Shown piece by piece: positions 45,409-57,123 of a stretch of DNA of 64,000 nt. The DNA lies in assembly GCA_013146195.2 (NCBI GenBank), contig CM028378.1:12507828-12571827 (forward strand). Reading direction: 5' to 3'. Every line of letters begins with the position of its first letter. Within the stretch, counting starts at the first letter, position 1. Below the pieces are notes generated by a model. It searched no databases and was not told the DNA's origin. It was given only the letters and a program-made list of their open reading frames with translations. Position numbers and translations under genes: made by a program. The stretch is from Codonopsis lanceolata (taxonomy: Eukaryota > Streptophyta > Magnoliopsida > Asterales > Campanulaceae).

Positions 45409-48400
45409 TTGTTACTAATCAAGCATCTTCCAAGGAACAACATTGAGAAAAAATTCGGATTGGGCAGAACTCGGTACAAGAAGTTGTTAGCCACTTAGGG
45501 AAGGATAAGGAAAAGCCATTAAGACTCGTTAAACCCTAGAATATCCTTGTGTATACGCCTCCAAAAACCCTTTTTACCTTTGAATTTCCTTTTGTCAAAT
45601 AAAATCTCCAGGAAACAACTCTTTTTCAACTCAGCGTTAGTTTTCGTAAATATTGGGATCTTTGCTGTTTTTCTTTGGTACCACTAACAATTTTGCAGGG
45701 GCTGAATTTTTTTTTGACTATTATCATTTATTCTCCTGAGAGGATTGTCCAGAGGTATGTAATCATCACATCTCATTTCAAAGATCGCGAAATTAAAAAA
45801 AAAATCGTTTTCCGAAAAAAAAAAGAGTGTTCAAAAAAAAATCTTTATTCTTTCAAATTGAAAAATAAAAAAAAAGATTAGCAAAATGAAAATTTCTCTA
45901 ATAGAGTTAAACTATGATGACCTGAGCCTCGAAATGAGGTACGTAGGCTGCCTTCGGGTTCGGTCAAATGCTTTGATTTACTCTTCAAAAAAAAAAGGAA
46001 AAAAGAGGAGTATTTTCTATGTGTTTTCTTTTGTTTCCAAAAACATGAAAAGACAGGAAATCCCCTCACCATTATACTCAATTGCCATCTCCAAATTCAT
46101 CTTATCTCTTAACCTCTCATAAATGCCTCACAAGTTAATTAGTGCATCGTTCGCCCTCGATTTCAAAAAAAAAATCCAGCAATTCTTACTTCGAAATGGC
46201 AAGGTCTACCACTTCAAAAAAAAAAAAAGAGAGAAAACATTAGAGAAGAAAAAAAAAGAGCAAAAAAGAAAAGAAAAAAAAAAGACCGATAGGGAGCCAA
46301 GGAAGAAAGGAAAGCTCGGAAAGCCAAGAAGCCAAGAAAGCAGAAAAGTCTGGAAAGCCAGAAAATCCAGAAAAGTCGGGCAACTCAAGGATCATACGCA
46401 ACAATTCAGGACTAGGGGCTTTCAAACCCCATGGGTATCTCTTTTGCCCATATTGATGCCTACAGCCCATCCTTGCAAGAGTATGCTCACGAACCTATTT
46501 GGTCTCAGTTATTTCAAAAGTCCTACCAAGTCCTCAAATCGAGCTTTCCAAAGGTATTTTATCTATATTTGAGTCTGGTAAAGTTCTTGCTTCTCCTATT
46601 TTAGCTTTTCGAGTCTTCTTCTTGATCTCTGAGCACCATCTAACGCTGAAATATCTGTTATAAAAAAAATGACGAATCAACGCATGTAAAAACATGATAA
46701 AACTGCACGAGTTGGTGATGAGTCATTCAAGAATATGGACCCACAAACCATTAAAAATCTTTGTTCGATGAAGCAACCTTCTGCCTTGGTAAAAGGTCAT
46801 CTTCGACCCATTGTGACCGAGCTATTAAATTGCACACTAGGGGCTTCCAACCATACACCAAACATCTTCCAAATACCTGAACAAATCCACCATATACCAA
46901 AGCCTAACCATCTCTAGGATCCAGCTTCCCAAAACTGAGGCTGCTCCACCCTTATATATATATATATATATCCACCAAGAGTGACAACCTTCTTTTATTC
47001 CAACAGAAAGAAGACAAATATCTCTTCAAGCACTCTTTCAAATTGCTCCGAAAGATCAAAAACAAAAAAAGAGGAGGCCTATGCAAAAAAAAAGTGAAGA
47101 AAAAAAGAAGCCTCTCCTGAGAGATTTCCTCAAAATCTCTCTCTCGCAAAAAAAGAAAAAGAAAGAAAGAGCAAGGTTGGAAATTAAAAAAAAAAGAAGA
47201 AAAAGAAAGGAAGCCTCTCCTAAGCAACTTCCTCAAAATCTCTCTCTCAAAAAAAAAAAGAGAAGGAAATAGACCAATCACTCTTGGACAACCCCACAAC
47301 CCATAGCCAAAGTCAAAAGCCAATCTCCCCAACCATACCTACAACCAGGTCCAGAAACCAAATTCTCGTCCAAACCCACAGCTTAAAAGGCCAGTCAATG
47401 ATCGCTTTGCGACCGCCTTTTCGGAAATAACCAAATCCACAGCCCTAAATCCCTTTGAGTAAAAGGCCAATCAAATCTTCAACCCTAAAGCTAATCCATC
47501 CCAAATACTTAAAAACACTATACCCCAACCTAGTTGCCACCTATAGCTTTGTTTCAATCGGCTATAACGTGATCTGGGTCCAGGACAGAACTTCTTGCTA
47601 AAGACACATAAAATCATCAAAATATAAACATTAAATAGGGTCCATGAAACTTATGATACTCGGCGATAAACTATGGATCATGACTCTTCTTTTGTCCATT
47701 AAAGTCGTCCCACTTTCTTTGAGCATACTCATTTCTGTCTCCCACAAAAGTCTCTCCCAATCGAGTCTTTCTGGGGCTGCCTCCATTCAATCTCTTCAGA
47801 AACTTGCCCCACGTCCGATCTTACAGAATATTGGTTGATCAAATTCATCCTAGGGCTTCTCCTGCTGAACTCATTTCAGTACATAAAGGCCCATCATCTC
47901 AGAAACAACTATCCTTTCCATCTCGCCTGAAGAAACGAAGAAGCTACAAAACTATGATCTCTCAAGAATAAGCGGCTTATCTTCGCATGCATTGAAAGAC
48001 CGGCTCCCTATGAGGTAAAAGTTCGCTAGGTTGAAAACTCGAAAGGGCGGCCTAGGAAAAAGTTAGAGCACAAAAAAAAAAACAACAAAAAAAGCAACAA
48101 AAAAAACAAAAAAAAAAAAAAAGAAAGAAAAAAGTGGTCCCTCTGAGGCATCAATTAGTAGGATTCACTAATCCTGATTGAACTCTTTCTTGAATGATAC
48201 ACTAGTCAAAAGACTGAAAAAGCAACCCTAAACTTCACCCACCTCCATCTCAAATATCACAATCTAATCCTTCAAAACCAGAAGCCACATCTCAAGCTCT
48301 TATAACACATTTCCATCACCTTGGCTTATCTTGTCTTAACATGTTTAAGAAACAGATGATACGCATGCACATTCAAAAGTCCTTTAAAAAAAACAATCAA

Positions 48401-49066
48401 AATATAATATAAGGTCCTAAGGTGCAACTTAGGAATAACTGCTTAAGATATTTAGATTATGCATTATTGCATGTACATATCTATTATCTTGCTACCTCTA
48501 CCCCCTTGTTTTCCCCCCAACTATCCTTCATTTGCAACTCAGCCCTGAAGTGGTCCATCAGTGCCTGCGGCGTCCGCCCAGCCGGGCCCATATACTCCTC
48601 CTATGAGGCGCAGAAGAGGCTCCAGTCTCACCAGCATGAGAACCCCCAGAAGTTTCCTCATCTTTATCATCAGCGTCTCCATTGTCCTGAAAAGCTGGAC
48701 TACTTTGGCTCCAACCATCCCCTGCTGCTCTGTCTGATCGTGAAGAAAAAACGCAGGGGCTATAAAAGATAGCCTTACACCAATTATGAGTTCCAGCGCA
48801 GGAAGAGGCGGCTGCCTCAGCCACCCCGCATATTATCAGAAAAGCTTGTTCGAGACCGAAGGTGTATTTTTCTAAAATCCGTTTCCGAGCTACAGTGTGC
48901 CATTACCCCTAGATATTGATCTAGCTTTATTTTGTGCATGATTATTGAGTCTGCATTTTAATTGCTTGCATCATATAAAATTATATTGCATTGCAAATAA
49001 ATATCTGTACAGATTTGGTACGAAAGGAAAAAAAAAAAAAAGCTAATAAGTGCAAGTATCTAAAAG
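45409..49066 (+). mobile_element. Non-coding interior of a Tat/Ogre-like retrotransposon
   Basis: No pol domain is recognisable. A TATGATGACCTGAGCCTCGA / GGTACGTAGGCTGCCTTCGG block (45914-45962) resembles a motif common in Ogre-type elements. Long A- and GA-rich tracts are at 45790-45880, 46160-46390, 47040-47270 and 48060-48140. A ~105 bp tandem duplication around GAAGCCTCTCCT lies at 47106-47265. Confidence 0.55.
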
Positions 49067-50077
49067 CTAATGGGCATGGGAAGACTGGATCCTATCCAGA
49101 TTGCCTCCCATGACTCGAGGGCCCTGTCTGCCGCCAGCCCTATATACTCGTCCTCTTCCCCGAGCACAGCTCGATCCGACAGCCGCATCATCATCGTCGT
49201 CATCATCCCGGCGCCTGGTTTGCCGCACCACATCGTTCCCTCGGCAAAATAACTCGTCTACAAGATTTTGATAAAGCTTGTTGATGCTGAAAAAACCCCG
49301 AAGCAGCTTCTTGTAGGTAGACACGTTCACCTGAAAAAAAAAAGAGTGAGACAAAAAGAAAAAAGACATATTAGTCTCCAAAAAAAAATATGCATGATGA
49401 AAAAATGAAATAAGAAAATATGCATGAAGAAAAAAAAGAGATGCAAAAATGAAATGTGTCTACCGAGCGAGCCTGCTCCGGAACCCGGTACTCCTCAGGA
49501 ATGTCAGCATCAGGAAGAACTTCCTCTACCATTCTGCCGCCCCAATGATATCTAAAGGTGGAAAAAGCATCATCAGGACTAGTGAACTCCAGATGCTTGT
49601 CAAGAGATGGAATAGAAGGCCTCGGCCTAGCAGAAGCATCAACCTGTTTCTCCAAGTCAGCAATCCTAGCCGAAGACTCGGTTACCTCCTTCTCAGCCAA
49701 GGATCTTACCTGCTTGGCCTGGCCAGCCTTTTGTTCGGCTTCAACAGCACGGGTTTCGGCCAGTTCCTTCTCCCTGGTCAGAGCAATTATCTTAGCTGAA
49801 GATTCCTACAGTTCGACTGCCTTCTGGGCTTGGTCGCTTTCCAAGGATGCCAAACGAGCTTTGAGGACTTCAATCTCATCCTGATCAGCGTGGGCCTGGG
49901 TTTTGAGCTTCTTCACTTCATCTTCGTTCCGACCAGAGCATCCACTCAACTAGCTACAAAAGAACACAACTACAAGGAAATACAAGAGTATGTGAGAAAA
50001 CAATGCATCCAATAAAAAGAAAGAAGAGAAAGAAGAGAAGAAAAAGAAGAGCAAGGGAAGACTTTTACCTCGCTCAC
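49067..50077 (-). pseudogene. C-terminal part of an antisense retrotransposon ORF (coiled coil)
   Basis: Minus-strand reading from about 49957 gives NEDEVKKLKTQAHADQ, LKARLASLESDQAQ, one stop, then EKELAETRAVEAEQKAGQAK and further heptad-rich coiled coil to FSTFRYHWGGRM. A GT donor follows QARS (near 49464). A second exon (about 49330 down to 49067) reads VNVSTYKKLLRGFFSINKLY with an acidic DDDDDDD stretch. It fits the carboxyl part of the plant 'putative gypsy-type transposon' protein whose amino part lies at 52288-54340. The role of such antisense ORFs in Tat elements is unknown. Confidence 0.6.
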
Positions 50078-50968
50078 TGTAGACACCCCAATTTCGTACC
50101 CCTGGTATGTGACATGACATGTGATATTAAGACCTGCTGAAATTTAACAAATGTCAAGTTACAGGGTTTGAAAATGTAAAAGGAAAAACAGGATGCGCAA
50201 AACAGTGAAATGCAGGGGGCCGAAGTGTCGAAAATGACCCCAAAAAGAGGCCCAGGCGCCACCCACATGCAAAGTGGGCGCGACGCCCAAACCCCCCATG
50301 GGTGGCACCAGAATAGTCCCCCTGCACTGTAGCACTTTGTCATCGGTACACTCTCTCAAGCGCGCAGTACAAGCTGATAAAACACATAAAGAAAAATCAA
50401 AATGCCAACGGAGTCCCCACTCCCAACTATAAATAAGCGTGCCCGGCTTCAGTGAATTCATTCACGATTCACTCCGCACACAGTTCACTTCATCGCACAC
50501 AGTTAAGAAGCCGCATTCAATTTACGTAGTGAGCGAGAGAGAGAGTATCCCTCCTCATATAAACCTCAAAGCTCCTTCAAATCTCCTTCAAACTTAAATC
50601 CAACCGATCAAAGTGAACGCTAGCCTTCCAGCTAGGATTCCGCCCTATTTCCTCGGTCCAAAAATCTAAAAAGAACAAGCATTACTGCAGAATCCGAGAG
50701 GCCAATCCGCCCGAAGCAAGCGGTTGCTGCCCGATTTCCGCCAACGGCAAGCAAACAACAAAGGCAAAATACAAGCTTGGTTGCTCCGCCTGCTTTCACG
50801 GTGCCGTAAAAGCAACTTTCGGAGCGATTACTTTGCCCGAATCTCCACAACAACAAAAGACTCCCTCTCCTAAGGAAGGGCGAGGCCTGACCTATGCTCT
50901 TAAAGGTAAGCCTTTAAGAGATTATATAAAAAGTGTTATTTTCAAGCCGGCCCGATGTAAAAATATAA

Positions 50969-51383
50969 CCAACGAGCTCTAGCTCAACTGGTACTGCTCA
51001 CTTCTCCTAACGGAGAGGTTGGGTGTTCGAGTCTCACTAGAGACACCCTGGACTTTACAACTCTCAGTAGAGAGGTCGGGTGTTGAAGCCTCTTCAGAGG
51101 CATCGTTGTTGTTAAAGCCTTATCCAAAGGCCCCATTTAGCCACTCACTTATCTTAATGGAGAGGTTGAGCATTCAAGCCCTACCAGAGGCACCCTGGTA
51201 CTTAACTACTCTCAACCGAGAGGTCGGGTGTTCAAAGCCTCACGAGAGGCACTATTTGTTTGAGCCACACCAAAGGCATCATAAATATATAATTGTAGCC
51301 TTTTAAGGCATTAAAAATAATAAAAAATTTAAGGGTTGGGGTACGGTCTAATGTCCCCTCCAACCTTTTAGAAGAAAAAAAAA
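50969..51383 (+). mobile_element. SINE with repeated B boxes, 15 bp target duplication
   Basis: 415 bp flanked by the exact repeat GATGTAAAAATATAA (50954-50968 and 51384-51398). The 5' part has an A-box-like TAGCTCAACTGG and a B-box-like GGTTGGGTGTTCGAGTC, and the 3' end is A-rich. The B-box-bearing segment recurs at about 51070, 51160 and 51218. Segments 1+2 and 3+4 form a ~148 bp duplication. It lies inside the LTR at 50078. Confidence 0.85.
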
Positions 51384-51784
51384 GATGTAAAAATATAAGC
51401 AGTTATGCTGCTCGGATTTTTATAGAAAATAGCACTAAAAAGAGCCATTATTATGGCCAAATATTTATAAATACATTTGTAATTATTGGAAGGAAGCGGT
51501 TGCAAGTCAGTAAATAATGTAGATACAGATATATCTGTTTAAATGTTTTATTTCATTTGTTGAATAAATATAATGAAAGCATATTTTAGCCAAAAACTAT
51601 TTTTGAGACAGAAATGATGAGTTGGGTTCCTAACACCTTCCCACCTCGTAACTTAGCCTCCGAACCCCCTTTTTTTACAAACTCTGGTTATTTTTGGTTT
51701 TTCTTTATTTCTCCTTAAAATAAAGATGGCGACTCTGTTATAACATTTTGGATTACAGTGAGGCCCGCAACATCATTTTTTTTG

Positions 51785-52260
51785 CATTTTTCCATTTTCC
51801 CCTAAACAAGGGACGATGGGAATGAAAAGGGCGATGCACTTTCTGTAACTTGTTTTCCCCTAAACAAGGGAAGATGAGTTACGGAAAATCCAAAGCACTC
51901 ATAGTAATCCAGAATGTACATCAGTCCATAGTGAGGCAGGGCATGTTCCCACGCGCCTTCGCAACATTCTTTTTTTGCACTTTTCCGTTTTCCCCTAAAC
52001 AAGGGACGATGAGAATGAAAAGGGTGATGCATTTTCAGTATCTTGTTTTCTCTTAAACAAGGGAGGATGAGTTATGGAAAAATCCAAAGCACTCATAGTG
52101 GACTAAAGCACACTCAGTGACCGAGGCGTATTCAACGCACTTTTCGACAACACTCTTTTTGCACTTTTAATTTCGTCTTCCCCTAAACAAGGGAGGATGG
52201 AATGAAAATAGTGATGCCCTCCGCAACTCGCGTTCCCCTAAAAAAAGGAGCGCGGGGTCC
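51785..52260. repeat. Tandem repeat in the retroelement leader
   Basis: The phrase CCCCTAAACAAGGGA recurs about six times (near 51799, 51857, 51992, 52053, 52181 and 52236) within a ~190 bp compound unit that also contains GAATGAAAAGGGCGATGC and AAATCCAAAGCACTCATAGT. Confidence 0.85.
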
Positions 52261-52287
52261 GGGAGAATCCATGGCACTCACACTCAC

Positions 52288-54340
52288 GTAGAGCCCGATG
52301 CGGCCCATGGCTTCATTGGCGGGGTAGAGAATTGGCAACCCCGACTAGGTCCCTCACCTGGGCCCGAACAACTATTCCTTGCCCGGCCAGGGCAGTCGGA
52401 CCATCACGTCGGGTCACATCTATATTTTGTAACACCGGGATATCCCCGATGTCTTGCCCAAGTTGGATCGTCGCGACACAAGTGGTCGGCAGGGACAAGT
52501 CATCTTTTAGCCAAGGAACAGTCTCCCAGCTGGACGAGGAAGGCACAGCCGTAGCCTTCATGTTCTTGGAAGTAGGGGAGCAAGCAGACAAATCCTTGAG
52601 GTTTCACCCAGGGCTCGCTGGTACCTCCTCGTTTAGTCGCCGTTTTGCCAAGGGGGAGCTGGGACACTTTCGACGGAGGCAGGCCCAGTAGTTGTGACGG
52701 GAGCTTTCTTCGCCGGGGCCCAAGCTGAGGGTTTGGGCCTTCAAGTGACGATAACTTTAGGTGGTACCCGTCGAGGAGCCGTTGAAGCCGTGGTGGTAGG
52801 CGCGACCGAGGACCCAACCCCCTGCCCGTCAGTAGGCAGAGCGTAGGCTTTCTCGGGATCGACAGCAGCATCTATCAGCACAGCTCGACGGGTAGCACCC
52901 TAGGTCTGCGTGGCACTCTTCCTAGAAATCTGATCCAAATCCAACACCATGGCTGAAACAACAAAAAGAAACAAATTAGAATTACAAGCAAAAAGACAAA
53001 AAGATCGAAAAACGACAACAAAATATGTACAAGTAACAAGTACTTTCGCAACCTTTGTAGCCGAGCGAATCATCCTTGCACCGAGGACATCCATCTCTAA
53101 ATCTACTTCCTTCGTGCATCGACCAACCAGGATACTGGATGTACTCAGGAACCTCGCACCTAGGATTGACTCCCTCTATCTTTTTGGTGGACATCCCGAC
53201 CATCCTTAATAAAACCTCGTCCTCGGTCACTGAACTTCAGCAAAAGACCCGGGCAAGTTCAACCCCGTGCACCCCTAAGAAAGATTCAATGGCTGCTCGG
53301 GCTGACTCCTCGTACTTATTCAATGTCCCGGCAGGAAAAAGAGATTTAACCTCAGAAACCGAGTTCCAAGGAACAGGAAAGTTCCATCCTACTTGACACT
53401 CAACCAGAAGGACCTTCTCGTTCAGTGCCCCATTTTGCCAGGGGGCTTGGCGAACAAATTGATGCCCTGATTGTGATGTTTGCATTGAAGCCGGTTCAGG
53501 GACTTGGTCACGGAGAAGTAGGTCTTGAATAGAGGAAGGGTAGGCTCAAACCCGAGCACACGAACACAAGCGACGAATGATACCAGATATCTCACCAGGT
53601 TGAGAGAGAGATCGAGGGGATGGGCGCCAGCCTCTTCAAGAGTATCACAGATTAGAGGGTCGAGGGCCAAGCGAAGACCCACCTCAAAAAATGTGGTTTA
53701 GAAACCTACCTTATCACGACGACTCCTAAGCTCGTCCAAACTAAGCGAATTGTAGGGAGCGGACCCTCAGAATCTCTTGGAACTGTGATTATACTTATCA
53801 TTCCAGGCGACCAAATCCTCTGGCCATATGTTATTCCTCCATTCCTTGAGTACTCGGCGAGCCGGTGGGGCATCCTCGATCCCACCCGAGCCATCCTCGG
53901 CTCTAGTAGCAGCCGAGGAGGTTTCTCCCTTCTTCTCATGAGCCAAAGTCCTGTTGGCTTCCACCACCTCCCCAGCGATGATTTCCCTGTAGTATTGGTT
54001 GAATAAATATCTAAGGGCTCTCTACTTATCCCTGCAGACCATCATGACCGAGTCAGCGGGGAGGTCTTCGATCATGTATTCTTCGTCGGGAAGGGTTGGC
54101 AAGCCCTCCACATTGTACCCCCTTTCCACCAAAAGGGGCACTACTCTGGTATCAATTTTCCAGCCCCATCTGGTCTGAAATATACCCTACCTGCTGGTGG
54201 GACCTGAGCATACATGGGATCTGGACTCACGTTTTTTGTCCTCATCACCGACTTTTAGGCGGTGGCAGAGCTGGTCGAGGAGGAGGAAAAAGTTTCACTA
54301 GGTGTAAAGGCGGGGATGGGTCTCATGAGGCTTAAACTCT
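52288..54340 (-). pseudogene. N-terminal part of antisense 'gypsy-type transposon' protein
   Basis: Minus-strand frames from about 54250 downwards read WRACQPFP, RALRYLFNQYYREI, VEANRTLAHEKKGETSSAA, then, after short frame breaks, VGLRLALDPLICDTLEEAGA, RYLVSFVACVRVLGFEPTLP, WQNGALNEKVLLVECQVGWN and a proline/serine-rich tail. The GLRLPLxPxxxxLL...GLEPxxxLF...W pattern is that of a plant transposon-associated family (Pfam 'Putative gypsy type transposon'). Several stops and shifts (near 53700, 53235 and 52690) make it a pseudogene. A CAG|GTGAGG donor near 52362 suggests introns. Confidence 0.65.
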
Positions 54341-55158
54341 AAACACTACGAATTTAAAATCAGCGAGCAGAAAGGACAAATACCTGTGAATTAAAAGCGA
54401 CGAGGAAAGGGAATAGGATAACCGAGGACTTAGAAAAAGGACGGTCACCGGAATTAGCACCAGAACAACAGAAACGACGATTAAATCACCGGAAAATTAC
54501 TACAAACCCAGAAACCTACCCAAATCAAACTAAAAAACACGAAATTGATTTCAACAGAGAGAGGGAAAGAAGGCGAACCTGGGAAACTAGAATGCAACAC
54601 GAAGTGAAGGCTGGAAGTAGCAAGAAATGAGAAAAACAATGCCAAGAGAATTTTTTCGCCTTCACAAAGATAGGTTTTTTAGGAGGGAAAGTTCAAAGTG
54701 GTTAGAAGCGTATGGAAGAAGCCAGAAAACCACGTTTTTATACGACCTGAGGGAAAAACACGCGGATCCTGCTTAATCGCTCTTAAAACGACATGTGTCG
54801 AGTATCACGCAGGGTTGGACTCACGAACCGATGTCGTTTTTGTAGAATGGCGGCGTCACAATTATGAACAGTAAATTGAAATAATTACCTACGACCCCTT
54901 GATAACCACGCCATTAATTGCAAACGGCGCACCAATTTCCCAGATAATTCCACTAATAACTCTGAATCCAACCTCGACTTAAAACTCAAATGAGCATTAT
55001 TGAGCAAACGAGAAGTTAACGGTAGGAATGACCATAATCGAGGAAGCAGAAAAACCGAGGAAATCCGACTAAGTAACAATGCTCGATAGTCAAGTGAAGA
55101 ACCCAACTATATTTCCCAAGCTAAGGATAAATCCTTGCGCTTGGAAACTCGGGGGCTA
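54341..55158. other. Retrotransposon 3' untranslated region
   Basis: Non-coding DNA between the antisense ORF and the 3' LTR. It ends with a purine-rich AACTCGGGGGCTAT (55145-55158) that fits a polypurine tract just before the LTR. Confidence 0.5.
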
Positions 55159-56035
55159 TTGAAGGGACCCAACCTGGGTCCTCCTACGTGGAACAAACAC
55201 GTGGCTCCCAGCTAGGCATAAGTGGGGCCTATCTTTTGACAGGTCATCTAACGAAGGGACTGACTAGAGCCGGCCATTAACCATCTCACCGAACAAAGGA
55301 TCCTCGGATCAACCAAGGGTCTTTCCAAAAGCCGAGCAAGGGCGACCACCAGGCCAAGGAGCATCCATTCCTAGCATGCGACCATTCCGATCAATTAAAT
55401 CACCAGATGTCAGATCCTGATTGAAAGCCACGTGTGGTCCATGCTAGCAAAGGTCAACCAGTAAGAGGTTGACAGCTGGTCGACCAGCGACAAACTCTTA
55501 CATTTGAAGAATAGATAGTTATAACTTGGCAAGTAAGCAACCACCAACTATGTAGGGCTACATATAGACTATCAACCATTGAGGAGCTGCCAGCTAGCCG
55601 ACCAGCAACATGTCCCTATGTCCTGGGACCCAGATACTAATCATGACCTCCAAAAGACAACTACTAGAAAAGGAAGCCTTTCCCCACAAGAAAAGGTAAG
55701 TTCAATCTAAGGCATACACACAATTACTTATAAGCACTAAGCAAATATAAACTATTACCGAAAGCTTAATGGAACACCTAGCTCCGGCACACATTTATTC
55801 CCTGATTTCTGACTCTCACACCGGAGGGGTGTAGCTGAGACCACCCCTAGCACCCTAACGGTAGTTTCATTTTAGGTCATTAGAGATCACGGTCAAAGGC
55901 ATCAAGTCTGATTACAAGAGAACAAAAACGCAGATATCCTATACACTTTGGTACGTCGACTACCTCCCACCTTACGTGTTCAGCAAACAACAACACGTCA
56001 GCTCCAATCTATTACGTGGATTACTAGCTCAGTCA
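55159..56035 (+). mobile_element. 3' LTR of a Tat-lineage Ty3/gypsy element
   Basis: It begins TGAAGGGACCCAACCTGGG directly after the purine tract and contains the ACACCGGAGGGGTGTAGCTG block typical of plant gypsy LTRs near their 3' ends. The right boundary is not certain. A degraded relative occurs at 59284-59490. Confidence 0.6.
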
Positions 56036-56218
56036 CCCCATCATTGTCGTGTGATCAAACGGTTTTGCTAGAGAGAATGAAAGATTGAGAAAGATGAATA
56101 GACTTTCAAAGATGAATGCATTTTCCCTTAAACTTCAGCTAAACAATTCATCAAACATAGAAAAGAAAAAAGGCATACAAAAACAAGGCGGGGGAGTGAG
56201 TATTATTTAGTTGTGGGT

Positions 56219-56220
56219 GG

Positions 56221-56257
<37 letters not shown>
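56219..56257. repeat. (GT)n(GA)n microsatellite
   Basis: A short GT run followed by about 28 bp of GA. Confidence 0.95.
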
Positions 56258-56261
56258 CATC

Positions 56262-56770
56262 ACCGGTGCAAGCGTGAAGTTGATCTTATATGACCGTGAG
56301 AAATTAACACTCTCAATCATATGTGTTAATATTTCACTCTTCATTCATATTCAATCAAAACGGATCTTTCCAATGCAAATGTAAATTTATTCGTATGTGA
56401 CATGTTTCCTACCAATAAAATAATATTTGACAAAAAAAAAACAACTAATAGATTATTTTTTTGACAAATGATATTACGAGCTAGAGCTTGTGATATTAAT
56501 ATAAGCTTTAGTGTTAGAGCCGTTGGATGATTAAGTTGATGGTGATTTGGAATATCTACATCCTTATTTAGAAAATACCCTATTTGATCTAACGGTGTAA
56601 AAATTTTAGTAGATTTGATCTAACAGCACTAACACTCAAGCTTGTAATAATATCATAAGCTCTAGCTCGTAATATCATAGCTCTATTTTTTTTAAAGAAT
56701 AATGACGACTATGATGTATCAATACTCTCAAGTAGAATGTGAAAATTAACATTGTTATCCACAATGTGAA
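56262..56770. mobile_element. Tourist-like MITE relative, interrupted
   Basis: The left part (TGATCTTATATGACCGTGAG, CAATCATATGTGTTAAT) and right part (CTATGATGTATCAATACTCT) match the intact MITE at 56883-57120. Its middle is occupied by the fold-back MITE at 56468-56678. The ends are degraded. Confidence 0.55.
56468..56678. mobile_element. Fold-back MITE, copy 1
   Basis: 211 bp with inverted ends ATGATATTACGAGCTAGAGC and GCTCTAGCTCGTAATATCAT. A second copy is at 59828-60032. No coding capacity. Confidence 0.8.
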
Positions 56771-56882
56771 CAAATTTAGTTGCCACATTATATCTACCCT
56801 CATCATCCACATATATTTTTTCTTTTAAAAATAATATAAATCTTAGGTGACATATAATTCTTTCACATCCACATTAGCATTA

Positions 56883-57120
56883 GAGCATCTCCAACTGTAG
56901 ATTTGATCATACGTGACTGTGAATAATTCACACCTCAATCATATGTGTCATTTTTCTCTCTTCATTCACATTCAATCAAAATGGATCTTTCCAATGCAAA
57001 CGTGGAAAAGAAAATAGAACAACCAATATAAAGAGTTTTAAAGAGAATAATAATGACTAGAATGTATCCACACCCTCAAATAAATGTGAAAAATTGACAT
57101 TATTAGCATTGAAGATGCTC
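56883..57120. mobile_element. Tourist-like MITE (PIF/Harbinger type)
   Basis: 238 bp flanked by TTA (56880-56882 and 57121-57123). Ends are GAGCATCTCCAACT and the inverted GCATTGAAGATGCTC, typical of Tourist elements. Confidence 0.8.
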
Positions 57121-57123
57121 TTA

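Larger units (their letters stand above)
50078..52282 (+). mobile_element. Inserted LTR with primer-binding site and leader fragment
   Basis: It starts TGTAGACACCCCAATTTCG, a common plant gypsy LTR start, after CTCAC (50073-50077). CTCAC recurs after a CA dinucleotide at 52283-52287, so a 5 bp target duplication is plausible. A TATA box (TATAAATAA, about 50430) lies in the LTR. Near 51640 is the block CCTAACACCTTCCCACC, and at 51727 TGGCGACTCTG resembles an Arg-tRNA primer-binding site as in Ogre elements. No coding sequence. It separates the two halves of an antisense ORF. Confidence 0.65.

Noticed and set aside
46123..46572. 149-codon lysine-rich plus-strand ORF
   Set aside because: It arises from poly-A/GA-rich DNA within a retroelement and has no recognisable domain.
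50985..51040. A genuine tRNA gene
   Set aside because: A-box and B-box-like words are present, but no cloverleaf pairing was evident and the 15 bp target duplication shows a SINE.
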